64,000 bases of DNA from Cytophagaceae bacterium (GCA_027490155.1 JAIXYP010000002.1:124001-188000), one strand, 5' to 3'; shown: positions 7,068 through 16,472, numbered from the stretch's first letter. Notes: generated from the letters alone by a model not told the origin. Numbers and translations are program-made.

Positions 7068-9525
7068 CAAAACAGCTGAATTCATGACGACTCCTAACAA
7101 CCAGAACAGGCCATCGATTGTTTGGGAGTTACGTGAGCCATTATGCAAGCGACTTGCTTGGCTCATGACCCTGATCATCTTTTGTTTTGGATGGATCGAT
7201 AGTGTCGCCCAGGTTGGGTCAGATATTCCGTTAGGTACATGGCGCACCCACCTGAGCTATACAGCCGTTAAGAACGTTGAAGTCAGCGCAACGCGCATCT
7301 TTGCTGCTAGCCAAGGGGGCTTGTTCGAGCTCGATAGATCGGATCTCAGCCTCAGGAGTTATAGCAAACTAGATGGATTTTCGGATGTCAACATCTCGGC
7401 GATGCGCTATGTGCCTAGCCTAGATATGTTGATCATCGGCTACGAAAACGGCAATATTGACCTCTTTAAGGGCAACACTGTAACCAACATCGAAGGCATT
7501 TTGCGTGCTAGGATTGTCGGCAGCAAACGAATCAATAGTATTGAATACCAAAACGGCAATGCCTATCTGGGTTGTGATTTTGGACTTGTTGTCGTCAATG
7601 TCGCCAAAGCCGAGATCAAGTCCTCCAATACCCAGATTGGCTCAGGTAGTAGCGCCATCAGGATCAGTGGTACAGCCATTCTGAACGACTCCTTGTTCCT
7701 TGCTACTGACGAAGGTGTCAAGTCGGTCAGCCTGCAGCGCAACCTGATGAACAGTAGCAACTACCGAAGCTATGGCAATGCCGACGGCATCAGTGGTCAG
7801 CCGCTTAGTGCTATTACAGTCTGGCAGAATAAGGTTTATGTTGCCAACGCAAACTTTGCCAATGGCCAGCCAGACGTCAGCAATGGCATCTATTGCAAAC
7901 AAGGTACACGCTGGACACCGACAAACTTTGGTGTCGGATCCATCAGAAAACTGGTGCCCAAAGGTGACTCCCTCTACATAGTCATCAATAACCAAGTTAC
8001 TGCCATTGGCCCCACTGGAGGAGCCTATTTGTACAACGGACCTTTGTTCACCGAGCCACAGGATGTTGATATCGACGAAACAGGGCACCTCTGGATGGGA
8101 GATATCCGAAGTGGTTTGGTCGGCAACCCAGAAGGCACTTTTGCTAGTTTCAAATCCAATGGGCCATACGCCAACTCTTATGTCCGGCTCCAGGCTAGTG
8201 GCAACAAAGTCTTGGCTGCTGGTGGTACTATTGACATCGCAGGCTACCGTGCCTTAGGCAATAGGTCTGGTTATGCCATCTTCGAGAACAACCAATGGGA
8301 CAATACCAATGTGGAGCTTGGCAACTTTGCCTTTGATGCTGTTGATGTTACAGATGTTGCCTACAACCCAACGGATGGTGCTACTTACGCAGCTACTTAT
8401 GGTCGAGGTATCATCATCAAGAAGGCAGACGGAAGTTTTGATGCCCTGACAGAAGGTGTACCAGCAAGCTCAGGCTTGGTAAGACTTTTCAGAGGCACAG
8501 GTGCTGACACCGCATACGTCCGGATGAGTGCTGTCAGGGTTGATAATCAAGGCAAAGTCTGGATGCTCAATTTTGGGAGTATACAAGGCAAAACCGTCAT
8601 TCCACTGCACAGATATGACCCAGTTACCAAATTGATGAAAGCCTTCCCAGTTCCAATCCCTGGTTTCACTTGGGAAAACGGAATGGATTTCGTCATCGCC
8701 AACAACAATGATAAATGGATTTTGCTGGCTAATAGACAAGATATTAACGGCTCAGGATTCAATACGCAACTTGGGATCTTGGTTTACAACTCAGAAGGTA
8801 ATAGGGCAATCTTAGTCAACACAGGTTCGTCAACTGGTGAGCTACCTGGTAACATAGTCTATGACCTTGCCAAAGATACCCAAGGTGCTATTTGGGTGGC
8901 GATGAATAAGGGATTTGGGGTATTTTTTAATCCGTCAGCAGTATTTTCTTCTAGCTTTAAGATCAGTTTACCGATCATAAATGGTCGCCCAGTGCTCGAA
9001 AATGATGTTGTACGGGCCATTGCCATCGATGGTGCTGACCGCAAATGGGTAGCAGCCAACACAGGAGTCTATTTGTTTGACAAAGACGTGACTAGGGTCA
9101 TGGCCACCTATACGGCTGAAAACTCACCTCTGATTTCCAACAACGTCAACGACATAACGATCAATCCTGTCACGGGAGAGGTTTTCTTTAGTACCGATGT
9201 CGGTATCTGTAGTTTCCGAGGCGATGCAACTGGCGTACCAGGCGAACAAGCCAGGGAGTGCAAAGATCTCAAGATTTTCCCTCAGCCAGTGCCCATCAAT
9301 TTTGAAGGTACTGTCAGCATAAACGGCGTGCCGTATAACAGCATGGTCAAAATCACAGACCTGAATGGCAAACTAGTTTGGGAAACAAAAAGCAACGGTA
9401 ACACTGCCACTTGGACTGGGCGAGACTACAACGGCGACAAAGCCAAAACTGGTATCTACACGGTCTTCATCGCCTCCGAAGATGGTAGCACAGGTTGTAT
9501 TTCTAAAATCGCTGTGGTGGAGTAA
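7060..9525 (+). CDS. porZ: PorZ-like T9SS component (two-propeller surface protein)
   Basis: About 821 residues. A signal anchor (LIIFCFGWIDSVAQ) is followed by a region opening with DIPLGTWRTHLSY, the hallmark of the PorZ N-terminal beta-propeller. Many short WxA/KxWxL propeller blades follow (two-component regulator propeller type). The last about 80 residues form a type-A-like sorting domain (FPQPVPINFEG, then WTGRDYNGDKAKTGIYTVFI). PorZ is a surface part of the T9SS attachment complex that supplies anionic LPS to the PorU sortase in Porphyromonas. The ATG at 7060 overlaps the tdk stop; 7084 is an alternative, and 7012 would overlap tdk by 56 bases. Orthology to PorZ is inferred from architecture. 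Confidence 0.83.
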   Translation: MPNKTAEFMTTPNNQNRPSIVWELREPLCKRLAWLMTLIIFCFGWIDSVAQVGSDIPLGTWRTHLSYTAVKNVEVSATRIFAASQGGLFELDRSDLSLRSYSKLDGFSDVNISAMRYVPSLDMLIIGYENGNIDLFKGNTVTNIEGILRARIVGSKRINSIEYQNGNAYLGCDFGLVVVNVAKAEIKSSNTQIGSGSSAIRISGTAILNDSLFLATDEGVKSVSLQRNLMNSSNYRSYGNADGISGQPLSAITVWQNKVYVANANFANGQPDVSNGIYCKQGTRWTPTNFGVGSIRKLVPKGDSLYIVINNQVTAIGPTGGAYLYNGPLFTEPQDVDIDETGHLWMGDIRSGLVGNPEGTFASFKSNGPYANSYVRLQASGNKVLAAGGTIDIAGYRALGNRSGYAIFENNQWDNTNVELGNFAFDAVDVTDVAYNPTDGATYAATYGRGIIIKKADGSFDALTEGVPASSGLVRLFRGTGADTAYVRMSAVRVDNQGKVWMLNFGSIQGKTVIPLHRYDPVTKLMKAFPVPIPGFTWENGMDFVIANNNDKWILLANRQDINGSGFNTQLGILVYNSEGNRAILVNTGSSTGELPGNIVYDLAKDTQGAIWVAMNKGFGVFFNPSAVFSSSFKISLPIINGRPVLENDVVRAIAIDGADRKWVAANTGVYLFDKDVTRVMATYTAENSPLISNNVNDITINPVTGEVFFSTDVGICSFRGDATGVPGEQARECKDLKIFPQPVPINFEGTVSINGVPYNSMVKITDLNGKLVWETKSNGNTATWTGRDYNGDKAKTGIYTVFIASEDGSTGCISKIAVVE

Positions 9526-9635
9526 GTCCTTGTTGGTCTCTATCTATTGCTGGTTTTGATCATTTTTGCGCTATCCAATCCAACCTACCCTATCAACACA
9601 TTTCAACGCTCTGAGATGCAGAGCAACTCCTGAGG

Positions 9636-10256
9636 ATGAAGATTTTTTGTATTGGACGTAATTATGTGGCCCACATTGCAGAGCTCGGCAATGACCGCCC
9701 CACTGCCCCTGTTGTGTTCATGAAGCCAGATACGGCCCTTCTGCGCAACAACGAGGACTTCTACATACCAGACTTCAGCCAAGACATCCACCACGAGGTT
9801 GAGTTAGTGTTACGTGTCGGCAAGGAAGGCAAAAACATCCAGCCTCAGTTTGCACACAAATACATTGACGGCATTGGGCTTGGCATTGATTTCACCGCTC
9901 GTGATCTGCAAGCTGGGCTCAAGGCTAAAGGTCTGCCATGGGAGATTTCCAAATCATTTAACTCCTCTGCACCGATCTCACACATCATGCCGGTCCCGGC
10001 CTGGGAAACCTTGCAGCAGTTGCACTTCCATCTGGACGTCAATGGGGAACGCCGCCAAACAGGGGACACCGCCTTAATGCTGTTCCCGCTAGAAGAATTG
10101 GTGGCTTATATCAGTCAGTTTTTCCACCTCAAGCATGGTGACCTGATCTATACTGGCACCCCCGAAGGTGTAGCAGCAGTCAAGGCTGGCGATCGCCTGC
10201 AAGGCTATTTGCCCTCCGTGCAAGAAGCCCCCATGTTTGATTTCTTGGTCAAATAA
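9636..10256 (+). CDS. Fumarylacetoacetate hydrolase-family protein (FAHD1-like)
   Basis: A compact 206-residue FAH-fold enzyme. Acidic metal ligands are visible as E54 and E56 (HEVELVL) and D85 (GIDFTARD), with a lysine at about 106 (SKSFN) and the C-terminal YTGTPEGV loop. Short members of this size act as acylpyruvases or oxaloacetate decarboxylases rather than tyrosine-pathway FAH. The exact substrate cannot be read from sequence. The ATG at 9636 gives the standard MKIFCIGRNY start. It sits between porZ and dnaG with no tyrosine-catabolism neighbours. Confidence 0.9.
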   Translation: MKIFCIGRNYVAHIAELGNDRPTAPVVFMKPDTALLRNNEDFYIPDFSQDIHHEVELVLRVGKEGKNIQPQFAHKYIDGIGLGIDFTARDLQAGLKAKGLPWEISKSFNSSAPISHIMPVPAWETLQQLHFHLDVNGERRQTGDTALMLFPLEELVAYISQFFHLKHGDLIYTGTPEGVAAVKAGDRLQGYLPSVQEAPMFDFLVK

Positions 10257-10399
10257 CAAGAGAGCAACTGGCAAGTTTTTTGGGCCGGTCACAATGAATC
10301 TTGGCTGCCTTAGCTACAAAACTTGCGCTAGGCGGTCCAACTTTGCTATCTTGCTACTAGTGCAACCAAGGCCAAAACCTCCCCTACCACCAATTACCA

Positions 10400-12697
10400 A
10401 TGGGCATCTCGCGCGAAACGATCGAAAAAATCAGGTCTGCCGCCGATGTTGTGGAGGTCATCAGTGACTTTGTCCAGCTCAAACGTAGGGGGGCAACCTA
10501 CCTAGGGCTTTGCCCTTTCCATAACGAAAAGTCACCGTCGTTTAACGTCAATCCCGTTAGGGGAATCTATAAATGCTTCGGCTGTGGTAAGGCAGGCGAC
10601 TCCATCTCGTTCATGATGGAGCACGACAAGATGAGCTACCCTGAGGCCCTACGATACCTCGCCGAGAAGTACAACATCAAGGTTGAGGAAGACAGGGTCA
10701 CGACGGATGCAGACAAGGCCGCGCATAACGAACGTGAAAGCCTATACATTGCCCTCAAATGGGCCAAGGATCATTATGTTGACCGCCTAAACCAACATCC
10801 GGATGGGCAGGCAATTGGCCTTTCCTATTTCCGTGAGCGGGGATTCAGCCTGCCCACCATTGATGCCTTTGAGCTTGGCTACTCCCTCGACAAGTGGGAC
10901 GATCTACTAATATCTGGCACCAAAACAGGCTATAGCCAAGATGTAATGGAACGGGCGGGCCTGCTAGTCGCCAAAGAGGATGGCAAGGTATTCGACCGCT
11001 TTAGGGCCCGTGTCATTTTCCCGATCCATAACGGCTCTGGGCGTGTCATAGGGTTCGGGGCTCGGTTCCTAGGGAAGGACAAAACCCAACCCAAGTACCT
11101 TAATAGTCCTGAGTCAACAGTTTATCACAAAGGGGATGTGCTCTATGGGCTATTCCAGGCCAAAAAGTCCATCCGTGAGCTTGATAATGTGTACCTCTGC
11201 GAAGGCTACACCGATGTCATTTCGTTGTATCAGGCAGGAGTCAAAAATGTGGTGGCATCCTCTGGCACAGCCCTAACACCCGAGCAGATCAAATTGGTTA
11301 GCAGGCATACCAAGAACATCACCGTGCTTTATGATGGTGATTCGGCTGGTATCAAAGCCTCACTGCGGGGGATCGACCTTTTGCTGGAAGGTGGGATGAA
11401 TGTGCGCGCGGTTGCCTTCCCAGATGGTGAGGACCCCGATAGTTATGTCCGCAAAATCGGCAATGATGCTTTTATTGAATATCTGACGGCCAATAGCGTT
11501 GATTTCATCAAGTTCAAGGCCAGCCTTTTCCTAGATGAGGCCCGTGCCGATCCTATCCGCAAAACGGCAATTGTAAGGGATATAGTCGGTAGTATCACTA
11601 AAGTGCAGGATGCCATTCTGCGCTCGATGTACTATACCAATAGTGCTCGCCTGCTCGATGTGGACGAACAACTGCTGATCAGCGAGGGCAACAAAATCAT
11701 CCAGCAAGAAAAGGCTAGGGCTCAAAAAGAGGCCCAAACTAAACAACGAATTGAGGACCGCAACCAAGGTAGGCCTAGTGGCACCCCACCCCCTTCAGGA
11801 ACTCAATCTTTTGGTCCACCAAGGGCTAATCCTGACTTCCCTAGTCTAGGTAATCCACCGCAACAAGCGCCTGACTGGGGACCTAGTTCGGTCCCTGGCC
11901 TAGATTTACCTCCTGGGGTGAGCCTCCCCCCTTCAACAGATGGGGAGGCCAGTTTTAGCGCCCCACCGGCTGGTTTTGATCCCTTCTATGGAAGCCCATT
12001 AACAGATGAAATTGGTGGGCAAGGTTATGCTGGAGCTGCCTACCCAGATGATGATTTTGCCAGTGGTTTGGGCGACGGCCTGTACATGCCGCCGCTGCCC
12101 GACGCACCCGCAGCCGAACAACCAGAATTGGCCAACCGTAGCCGACGGATGGTCAAACTGCAGGGTGAATACGAAAAAGAGGTTTTGCGATTCCTGATCA
12201 CACATACAGATAACGGGGGTGAGCAAGCCGTTGAGCTAGCCCAGTACTTTTTGCACGAGCTGCATGACGTGGCTTTCAGCAACCCGATGTATGAGCGTAT
12301 CTATGGGTTCTATTGTCAGGAACTTGAAGAAGGACGCCTACCTAGCATGGCCTATTATATGGCCCTAGAAGACCGTGAGCTGGCCAATGCCGTTGCCAGC
12401 CTCGTTGGACTCAATATTGAGGTGAGCCCCAATTGGAAGGATAAACACCTCATTGTGACTCCACGCGAAGAAGACGACCTCCAGAATGCCGCCTTCAATA
12501 CGATCGCTAGGCTTAAGCTGATCGTCCTCAGGGCACAGGTGTTTGAAGTCCATCTACAGATTCAATCAGCTACGGATGACGCCGTCGTGGATGAGCTGTT
12601 GCAACAATATTCCGACCTCAAGGCACAAGAAGTGGTCCTGGGCGAAGAAATCGGCCAAGTCTTGTCAGATTTTCATATTGGACGGGCGAGTAAATAA
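10400..12697 (+). CDS. dnaG: DNA primase
   Basis: A 765-residue DnaG that synthesises RNA primers at the replication fork. The N-terminal CHC2 zinc ribbon has C38, H41, C59 and C62. The TOPRIM catalytic core shows EGYTDVI at about 265-271 and YDGDSAG at about 312-318. A proline-, glycine- and serine-rich linker of about 120 residues (about 453-575) precedes the C-terminal helicase-binding region. Bacterial primases are usually 580-680 residues, so the linker explains the extra length. The ATG at 10400 gives the canonical MGISRETIEKIR start. It is not beside rpoD or rpsU as in Proteobacteria. Confidence 0.96.
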   Translation: MGISRETIEKIRSAADVVEVISDFVQLKRRGATYLGLCPFHNEKSPSFNVNPVRGIYKCFGCGKAGDSISFMMEHDKMSYPEALRYLAEKYNIKVEEDRVTTDADKAAHNERESLYIALKWAKDHYVDRLNQHPDGQAIGLSYFRERGFSLPTIDAFELGYSLDKWDDLLISGTKTGYSQDVMERAGLLVAKEDGKVFDRFRARVIFPIHNGSGRVIGFGARFLGKDKTQPKYLNSPESTVYHKGDVLYGLFQAKKSIRELDNVYLCEGYTDVISLYQAGVKNVVASSGTALTPEQIKLVSRHTKNITVLYDGDSAGIKASLRGIDLLLEGGMNVRAVAFPDGEDPDSYVRKIGNDAFIEYLTANSVDFIKFKASLFLDEARADPIRKTAIVRDIVGSITKVQDAILRSMYYTNSARLLDVDEQLLISEGNKIIQQEKARAQKEAQTKQRIEDRNQGRPSGTPPPSGTQSFGPPRANPDFPSLGNPPQQAPDWGPSSVPGLDLPPGVSLPPSTDGEASFSAPPAGFDPFYGSPLTDEIGGQGYAGAAYPDDDFASGLGDGLYMPPLPDAPAAEQPELANRSRRMVKLQGEYEKEVLRFLITHTDNGGEQAVELAQYFLHELHDVAFSNPMYERIYGFYCQELEEGRLPSMAYYMALEDRELANAVASLVGLNIEVSPNWKDKHLIVTPREEDDLQNAAFNTIARLKLIVLRAQVFEVHLQIQSATDDAVVDELLQQYSDLKAQEVVLGEEIGQVLSDFHIGRASK

Positions 12698-12790
12698 AGT
12701 CATCCAACTCAGGTAGTGGCTACTATTCAAATTTTGGTCTTTCTGCCTCAAAAACGACTATCTGGTCTTACTTTTAGGCACTGATTGCAG

Positions 12791-13240
12791 ATGAAAACAC
12801 CTTTTAGGACTTTACTAAATTCTAGGGCAGCCGCACGTGGTTATGTGTGGTTGCTAGGTTTGATCGCCCTCATGTGTACCTCCAACGCAAGTTTTGGCCA
12901 AGTGTTAAATAGGGCAGCTGATCGTGGTTTGGTTGAAGTCGCTGATAGTATTAGTCAATCAAACACTGCGCTAGCTACGATTACTAGTCTCAATCCACTA
13001 TGCAATTGTGAGGTTCGGCTATCAGTCAAGCCTAACCCAGTGCAGGATATAATGCACCTTACCCACGGCATCAAGGGTGGCGCAGAGATCACCGTTACGG
13101 ACCTCATAGGTCGCAGTTATACCTTAAGCAAGGTACCGATGGAGGCGGAAATTAGCGTCATGGGTTGGCCCAAGGGCATCTATATGGTGAGCCTTAGGCT
13201 TGGGCAAGATCGTCGTGTTCAAACCATTCTAGTCCAATAA
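12791..13240 (+). CDS. Minimal secreted protein: signal peptide plus T9SS sorting domain
   Basis: 149 residues. An N-terminal signal peptide (LLGLIALMCTSNASFGQ) is followed by about 45 residues without recognisable fold. A type-A T9SS sorting domain of about 80 residues follows, with VKPNPVQD, a central ITVTDLIG and the end WPKGIYMVSLRLG. There is almost no cargo, which is unusual because sorting domains normally follow large enzymes or adhesins. A TTG at 12785 is also in frame, but the ATG at 12791 is better. Only a few bases separate its stop from the next gene, so the two are probably translated together. Function unknown. Confidence 0.75.
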   Translation: MKTPFRTLLNSRAAARGYVWLLGLIALMCTSNASFGQVLNRAADRGLVEVADSISQSNTALATITSLNPLCNCEVRLSVKPNPVQDIMHLTHGIKGGAEITVTDLIGRSYTLSKVPMEAEISVMGWPKGIYMVSLRLGQDRRVQTILVQ

Positions 13241-13245
13241 GGTTG

Positions 13246-14631
13246 GTGCAAGGCATATTGGTATATACCACCATCCAGAGTCCCAGGCTGACATACGCAC
13301 TGGAGCATTTGTTGGGTGCAGTGAGCCAAACTGCGGACGCCACCAAGTGGATAGGCCACCAAGGACCTAGGCTTTGGTACCATGCTTCTGCTCCACCAAG
13401 CCTTGGACTGCACATCTGCCCCACTGCCGAAACCGTTTGGGAAGTAGGGACCCTGCCAGTTGTCCCATCCCCAATCCTGTCCGAGAACCAACTACCAGAC
13501 GGTAGCCCATATGCCCTACCGATTCTCTACCCGACAGGTGGACATTTGGGGTATGATGCTGTAGCGGCAACGTTTTATTTGCTCAGCTGCGCTGCTGAGT
13601 ATGACACAAACAACACTAGCCTCAAACTAGTGACGCCTGTGGCAGACCTGCCAGACTTTAATGACTTTCTGGATGAGCATAATCGATTCAGGGGCAACCC
13701 TAAACTCAAACGCATCTATAAAAACAGCTTACCCGTTCTGGATCTCTGGAAAGGACAGGTATTACAATCACTCCGCCATTTAGGGTTTGAAGTTGCAAAC
13801 CTACCAGCACAACCTAAGCTACGCCTGAGCCTAGATATTGATAACTGGTATGCCTTTAAGGGTAAACCAATATGGAAACAAATAGGTGGGGCCGTTCGGG
13901 ATTTGTTTTTGTTTGGGCCAATATCAGTTGTACAAAGGTTGCAGGTATTGATGGGTGCTATGGTTGATCCATTTGACCCAGAGCGCACATTTGAATTATT
14001 AAAGGAATATCCTATTGATGTATTCATCCTGAATGCACAGCAACAAGGACCTTACGACAAAAACAGCCCAACCAAAGCGAACTTATTGACGGCTTTGCAG
14101 ACCAAGTACCCCAACATCAGGATCGGTATCCACCCAAGCTATCAAGGAGGCGAAAATGGGGCCAAGCCTTCGGTCTGGCAAACAGAAATGGCTGATTTGA
14201 GCCAGAAAATTAAACAACCAATCACCTCGAGTCGGTTTCATTACCTGCATTTCAGATTGCCAAGACACTATCGGCAACTGATCGAGCTGGGAATTACTGA
14301 GGACCATAGCCTGATGTTTGCCAATACACCAGGCTGGCGAGCAGGTACAGCACTCCCTTTCTATTGGTATGACCTTGAGTCCGAAACTACCACCAATCTT
14401 ACGATCTACCCACAACTGCTGATGGACACCCGATTGGTTGAGCTCTACCGTCGCCAACCCCATGAAGCGGAAAATTGGGTAGTCAAAACCTATTTACAGC
14501 CACTATCAGCACAAGGACTACCATTACCCCTAGTCCTGCACAATGAAAGCCAAGGCAACTATGGTGTTTGGAGAGGTTGGGCGGCGTTTTTGAGGGTAAT
14601 AATGTTTGAAAAAAAAGGACCTCTACTTTAG
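13246..14631 (+). CDS. Polysaccharide deacetylase-family protein (DUF7033-like plus NodB-like fold)
   Basis: 461 residues with no signal peptide. The N-terminal half resembles the DUF7033 domain found before NodB-like deacetylases in Bacteroidota (ILVYTTIQSPRLTYALEHLL). The C-terminal half carries the catalytic-type motifs: LSLDIDNWYAF (metal-binding Asp pair) and IRIGIHPSYQGG (His/Ser motif), with HYLHFRLPRHY further on. Such proteins often sit in polysaccharide clusters and may deacetylate a surface glycan; the substrate is unknown. There is no ATG. The start is GTG 13246 or TTG 13243, 2-5 bases after the upstream stop. Its last codons (KKGPLL, stop) are also the opposite-strand terminator. 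Confidence 0.82.
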   Translation: MQGILVYTTIQSPRLTYALEHLLGAVSQTADATKWIGHQGPRLWYHASAPPSLGLHICPTAETVWEVGTLPVVPSPILSENQLPDGSPYALPILYPTGGHLGYDAVAATFYLLSCAAEYDTNNTSLKLVTPVADLPDFNDFLDEHNRFRGNPKLKRIYKNSLPVLDLWKGQVLQSLRHLGFEVANLPAQPKLRLSLDIDNWYAFKGKPIWKQIGGAVRDLFLFGPISVVQRLQVLMGAMVDPFDPERTFELLKEYPIDVFILNAQQQGPYDKNSPTKANLLTALQTKYPNIRIGIHPSYQGGENGAKPSVWQTEMADLSQKIKQPITSSRFHYLHFRLPRHYRQLIELGITEDHSLMFANTPGWRAGTALPFYWYDLESETTTNLTIYPQLLMDTRLVELYRRQPHEAENWVVKTYLQPLSAQGLPLPLVLHNESQGNYGVWRGWAAFLRVIMFEKKGPLL

Positions 14632-14640
14632 CAAAGGTCC
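14609..14640 (-). terminator. Intrinsic terminator of the outer-membrane barrel gene, inside the converging gene
   Basis: On the minus strand GGACCT (14640-14635) pairs with AGGTCC (14622-14617), followed by eight T (complement of 14616-14609). It lies 38 bases after the minus-strand stop and overlaps the last codons of the plus-strand deacetylase. Confidence 0.85.
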
Positions 14641-14678
14641 ACTGATAATTGTTTTGCATTCACTAAAGGCAACCTCTA

Positions 14679-15365
14679 CTACTTAGCGAAATTAAAGATA
14701 ATTCCTACAGCAGGATTGATTGCCTCAATATTTGAGGTCGCATTTTCCATGCGTGCACTCAAATACTTTACAGATCCTATAAATGCTACACGGGAGGTAA
14801 GAGGGGTACGAAAGTTCGCCCCTGCCATCAAGACTGATCCTCGGTTTGTAATCTCTACGGAATTTGTTCCAGAACTAGCCCTTACAATTGCAGATGCTGT
14901 ACCAAGACCAGCCATCAGACTAAATTGGGATTTCTCACTTAGGTCAAAGCGATATTCAGCACCAACGGCCAAATATCCTGTTGAAAAAGAGCCAGTGGCA
15001 TCGGTGCCCTTGACCTTACCTGCATAGCCAAAGCCACCCCAGTCAGCACGAACTGCCAGACCTTGATAAACTTTTGCCGAAAAGAATAGGTCAAAGTTAA
15101 ACTGAACAACTTGGTCTAGGCCACTTGTGGATTTTCCATAATCACCAAGACCAAACGATGGACCTACCATGAGGCCGAAGTAATAGGCGTCCTTGCGTTC
15201 GCCAGCAACCTTGATTGCCTTGTTGGTTACAGGAGCGTATTTGGATGTTTTAGACTCCTGATTTGATTGATCTTTGTTGGTTTCACCAAAGAGGGTTGCG
15301 TGGGAAGGCAGAGCCATCGCTAGGCCTAACAATATTACCACCAAAATGCTACTTAACTTTCTCAT
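14679..15365 (-). CDS. Outer-membrane beta-barrel (porin-like) protein
   Basis: 228 residues. The ATG at 15365 gives a signal peptide (MRKLSSILVVILLGLAMALPSHA). After a polar linker come alternating aromatic/polar beta strands (YYFGLMVGPSFGLGDYGKS, VRADWGGFGYAG, YLAVGAEYRFDL, FSLMAGLGTASAIV) and a terminal strand AVGIIFNFAK, typical of small 8-stranded barrels. In-frame codons upstream of 15365 would add 10 residues within the leader. Its own promoter and terminator make it a single unit. Ligand unknown. Confidence 0.82.
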   Translation of the reverse strand: MRKLSSILVVILLGLAMALPSHATLFGETNKDQSNQESKTSKYAPVTNKAIKVAGERKDAYYFGLMVGPSFGLGDYGKSTSGLDQVVQFNFDLFFSAKVYQGLAVRADWGGFGYAGKVKGTDATGSFSTGYLAVGAEYRFDLSEKSQFSLMAGLGTASAIVRASSGTNSVEITNRGSVLMAGANFRTPLTSRVAFIGSVKYLSARMENATSNIEAINPAVGIIFNFAK

Positions 15366-15392
15366 GTTTTGATTTGTGGGTAAGGTTCGGCG

Positions 15393-15424
15393 CAAATATA
15401 TTTCACAAAAAGAATCATGAGATC
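15393..15424 (-). promoter_or_regulatory. Promoter of the outer-membrane barrel gene
   Basis: The minus strand has TATATTTG at 15400-15393 (exact TAnnTTTG). A TTTG lies 23 bases upstream (15427-15424), slightly longer than the usual -33 spacing. Predicted transcription starts about 20 bases before the ATG at 15365. Confidence 0.55.
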
Positions 15425-15484
15425 AAATATTATAATTAAATTTTAATTAATGACGAAGATTTACATTAAATCTAAATTCGCCAA

Positions 15485-15886
15485 TCACCCCAACGCACCC
15501 CGTACATCCTTTGTAGATGTCTTGGCAAACACCAGTAAAGCACCAATCACCATTACGTTCCGGAAAACATTAACCATGTCCATTTCGCCACCAGTCATTG
15601 TTACCGGGTCAACTGGTGCTGCCGCACGTGGGATATGGACTAAGATCGTGACCAAGAACACATAAACGACCATTAGTTGGGTGGCTAGGCGGTCATACTT
15701 GCCGATCATGCAGGATACAATAAAGGCAAGTAAACAGACTGCCGTAATGTAGTTCAATGCCAATGGGAAGGGAATAAAACTGGGTATAAAGCCTGCACCT
15801 ACTTCAGGTTTGCCAAAATGCAGGCCGACGTACAACAAAAACGAAAGTGGAAACAGCCGACGGCCAAAAGCGTATAAAGCGTCCAT
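15485..15886 (-). CDS. Small DoxX-like membrane protein
   Basis: 133 residues from the ATG at 15886, with four hydrophobic segments: LFPLSFLLYVGLHFG, LNYITAVCLLAFIVSCMIG, LATQLMVVYVFLVTILVHIP and NVFRNVMVIGALLVFA. Size and the fourth segment's FRNVMVIGALLVFA pattern resemble the DoxX family, whose members have poorly defined redox-related membrane roles. An upstream extension to 15970 is in frame but lies over the terminator of the VOC gene. It stands between the barrel gene and the VOC gene on the same strand, but a terminator separates it from the latter. Confidence 0.7.
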   Translation of the reverse strand: MDALYAFGRRLFPLSFLLYVGLHFGKPEVGAGFIPSFIPFPLALNYITAVCLLAFIVSCMIGKYDRLATQLMVVYVFLVTILVHIPRAAAPVDPVTMTGGEMDMVNVFRNVMVIGALLVFAKTSTKDVRGALG

Positions 15887-15943
15887 ATGGATAAATAAGA
15901 TTTTGAAAAAAGTGATTGTAGAAACTGGAATTTGCGATAGGGG

Positions 15944-15990
15944 AAAAAAACAAAAGCAGGCCATAGACACCTAATGGCTAGACCTGCTTT
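15944..15990 (-). terminator. Intrinsic terminator of the VOC gene
   Basis: AAAGCAGG (15953-15960) pairs with CCTGCTTT (15983-15990), with an inner CCAT/ATGG extension. On the minus strand a T-rich run (complement of 15951-15944) follows. It lies 24 bases after the VOC stop. Confidence 0.85.
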
Positions 15991-16013
15991 GGTCAATGAT
16001 ACTTACCTATTAA

Positions 16014-16391
16014 CTAGGCATTGCCATGGAGGCCAACGACATTGCCTTCGATATCGGCAAAAAGGGCCATGAAGCCGATTGGTCCGATGCTTGTGGTCGG
16101 CAACAGCACGCGGCCTCCTGCCTCAGCAATGCGGCCGACTACAGCATCGATGCTTGGGTTGGCATTGAGGTACACCACAGCGCCGCCATCGCCAGGTTTG
16201 TGGAAGGGGCCTTTGGCCAAGGCACCATTGACGAACTTGCCCTCACCAGATGGGAAGGTAGCCATTTGGGTACCCTGCAGATCAAACGTGCCCAGAGTAA
16301 CGTCGAAGATGGTTTCGTAAAAGGTTTTGGCACGGTCTAGGTCACTGACCGGGATCTCGAACCAGTTGAGGTTGTGGCTGTTTGCGTCCAT
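16014..16391 (-). CDS. VOC (glyoxalase/bleomycin-resistance fold) protein
   Basis: 125 residues from the ATG at 16391. Two beta-alpha-beta-beta-beta modules are visible: the first begins NLNWFEIPVSDLDRAKTFYETIF, the second starts around VVYLNANPSIDAVVGRIAEAGG and ends FMALFADIEGNVVGLHG. Metal-ligand-like positions are conserved in part (E near the C-terminal EGNVVGL). Members act as lyases, dioxygenases or binding proteins; this short solo type is of unknown substrate. It is divergent from a GlxA-like AraC regulator, a common pairing that suggests control by that regulator. Confidence 0.88.
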   Translation of the reverse strand: MDANSHNLNWFEIPVSDLDRAKTFYETIFDVTLGTFDLQGTQMATFPSGEGKFVNGALAKGPFHKPGDGGAVVYLNANPSIDAVVGRIAEAGGRVLLPTTSIGPIGFMALFADIEGNVVGLHGNA

Positions 16392-16472
16392 GATTGTTGT
16401 TTTTGAGGGGGTAGATGTGATGAAAAGAAAGTGAATGTAACAAGGCCGATTTCTCCTCCGAACTTGATAACA

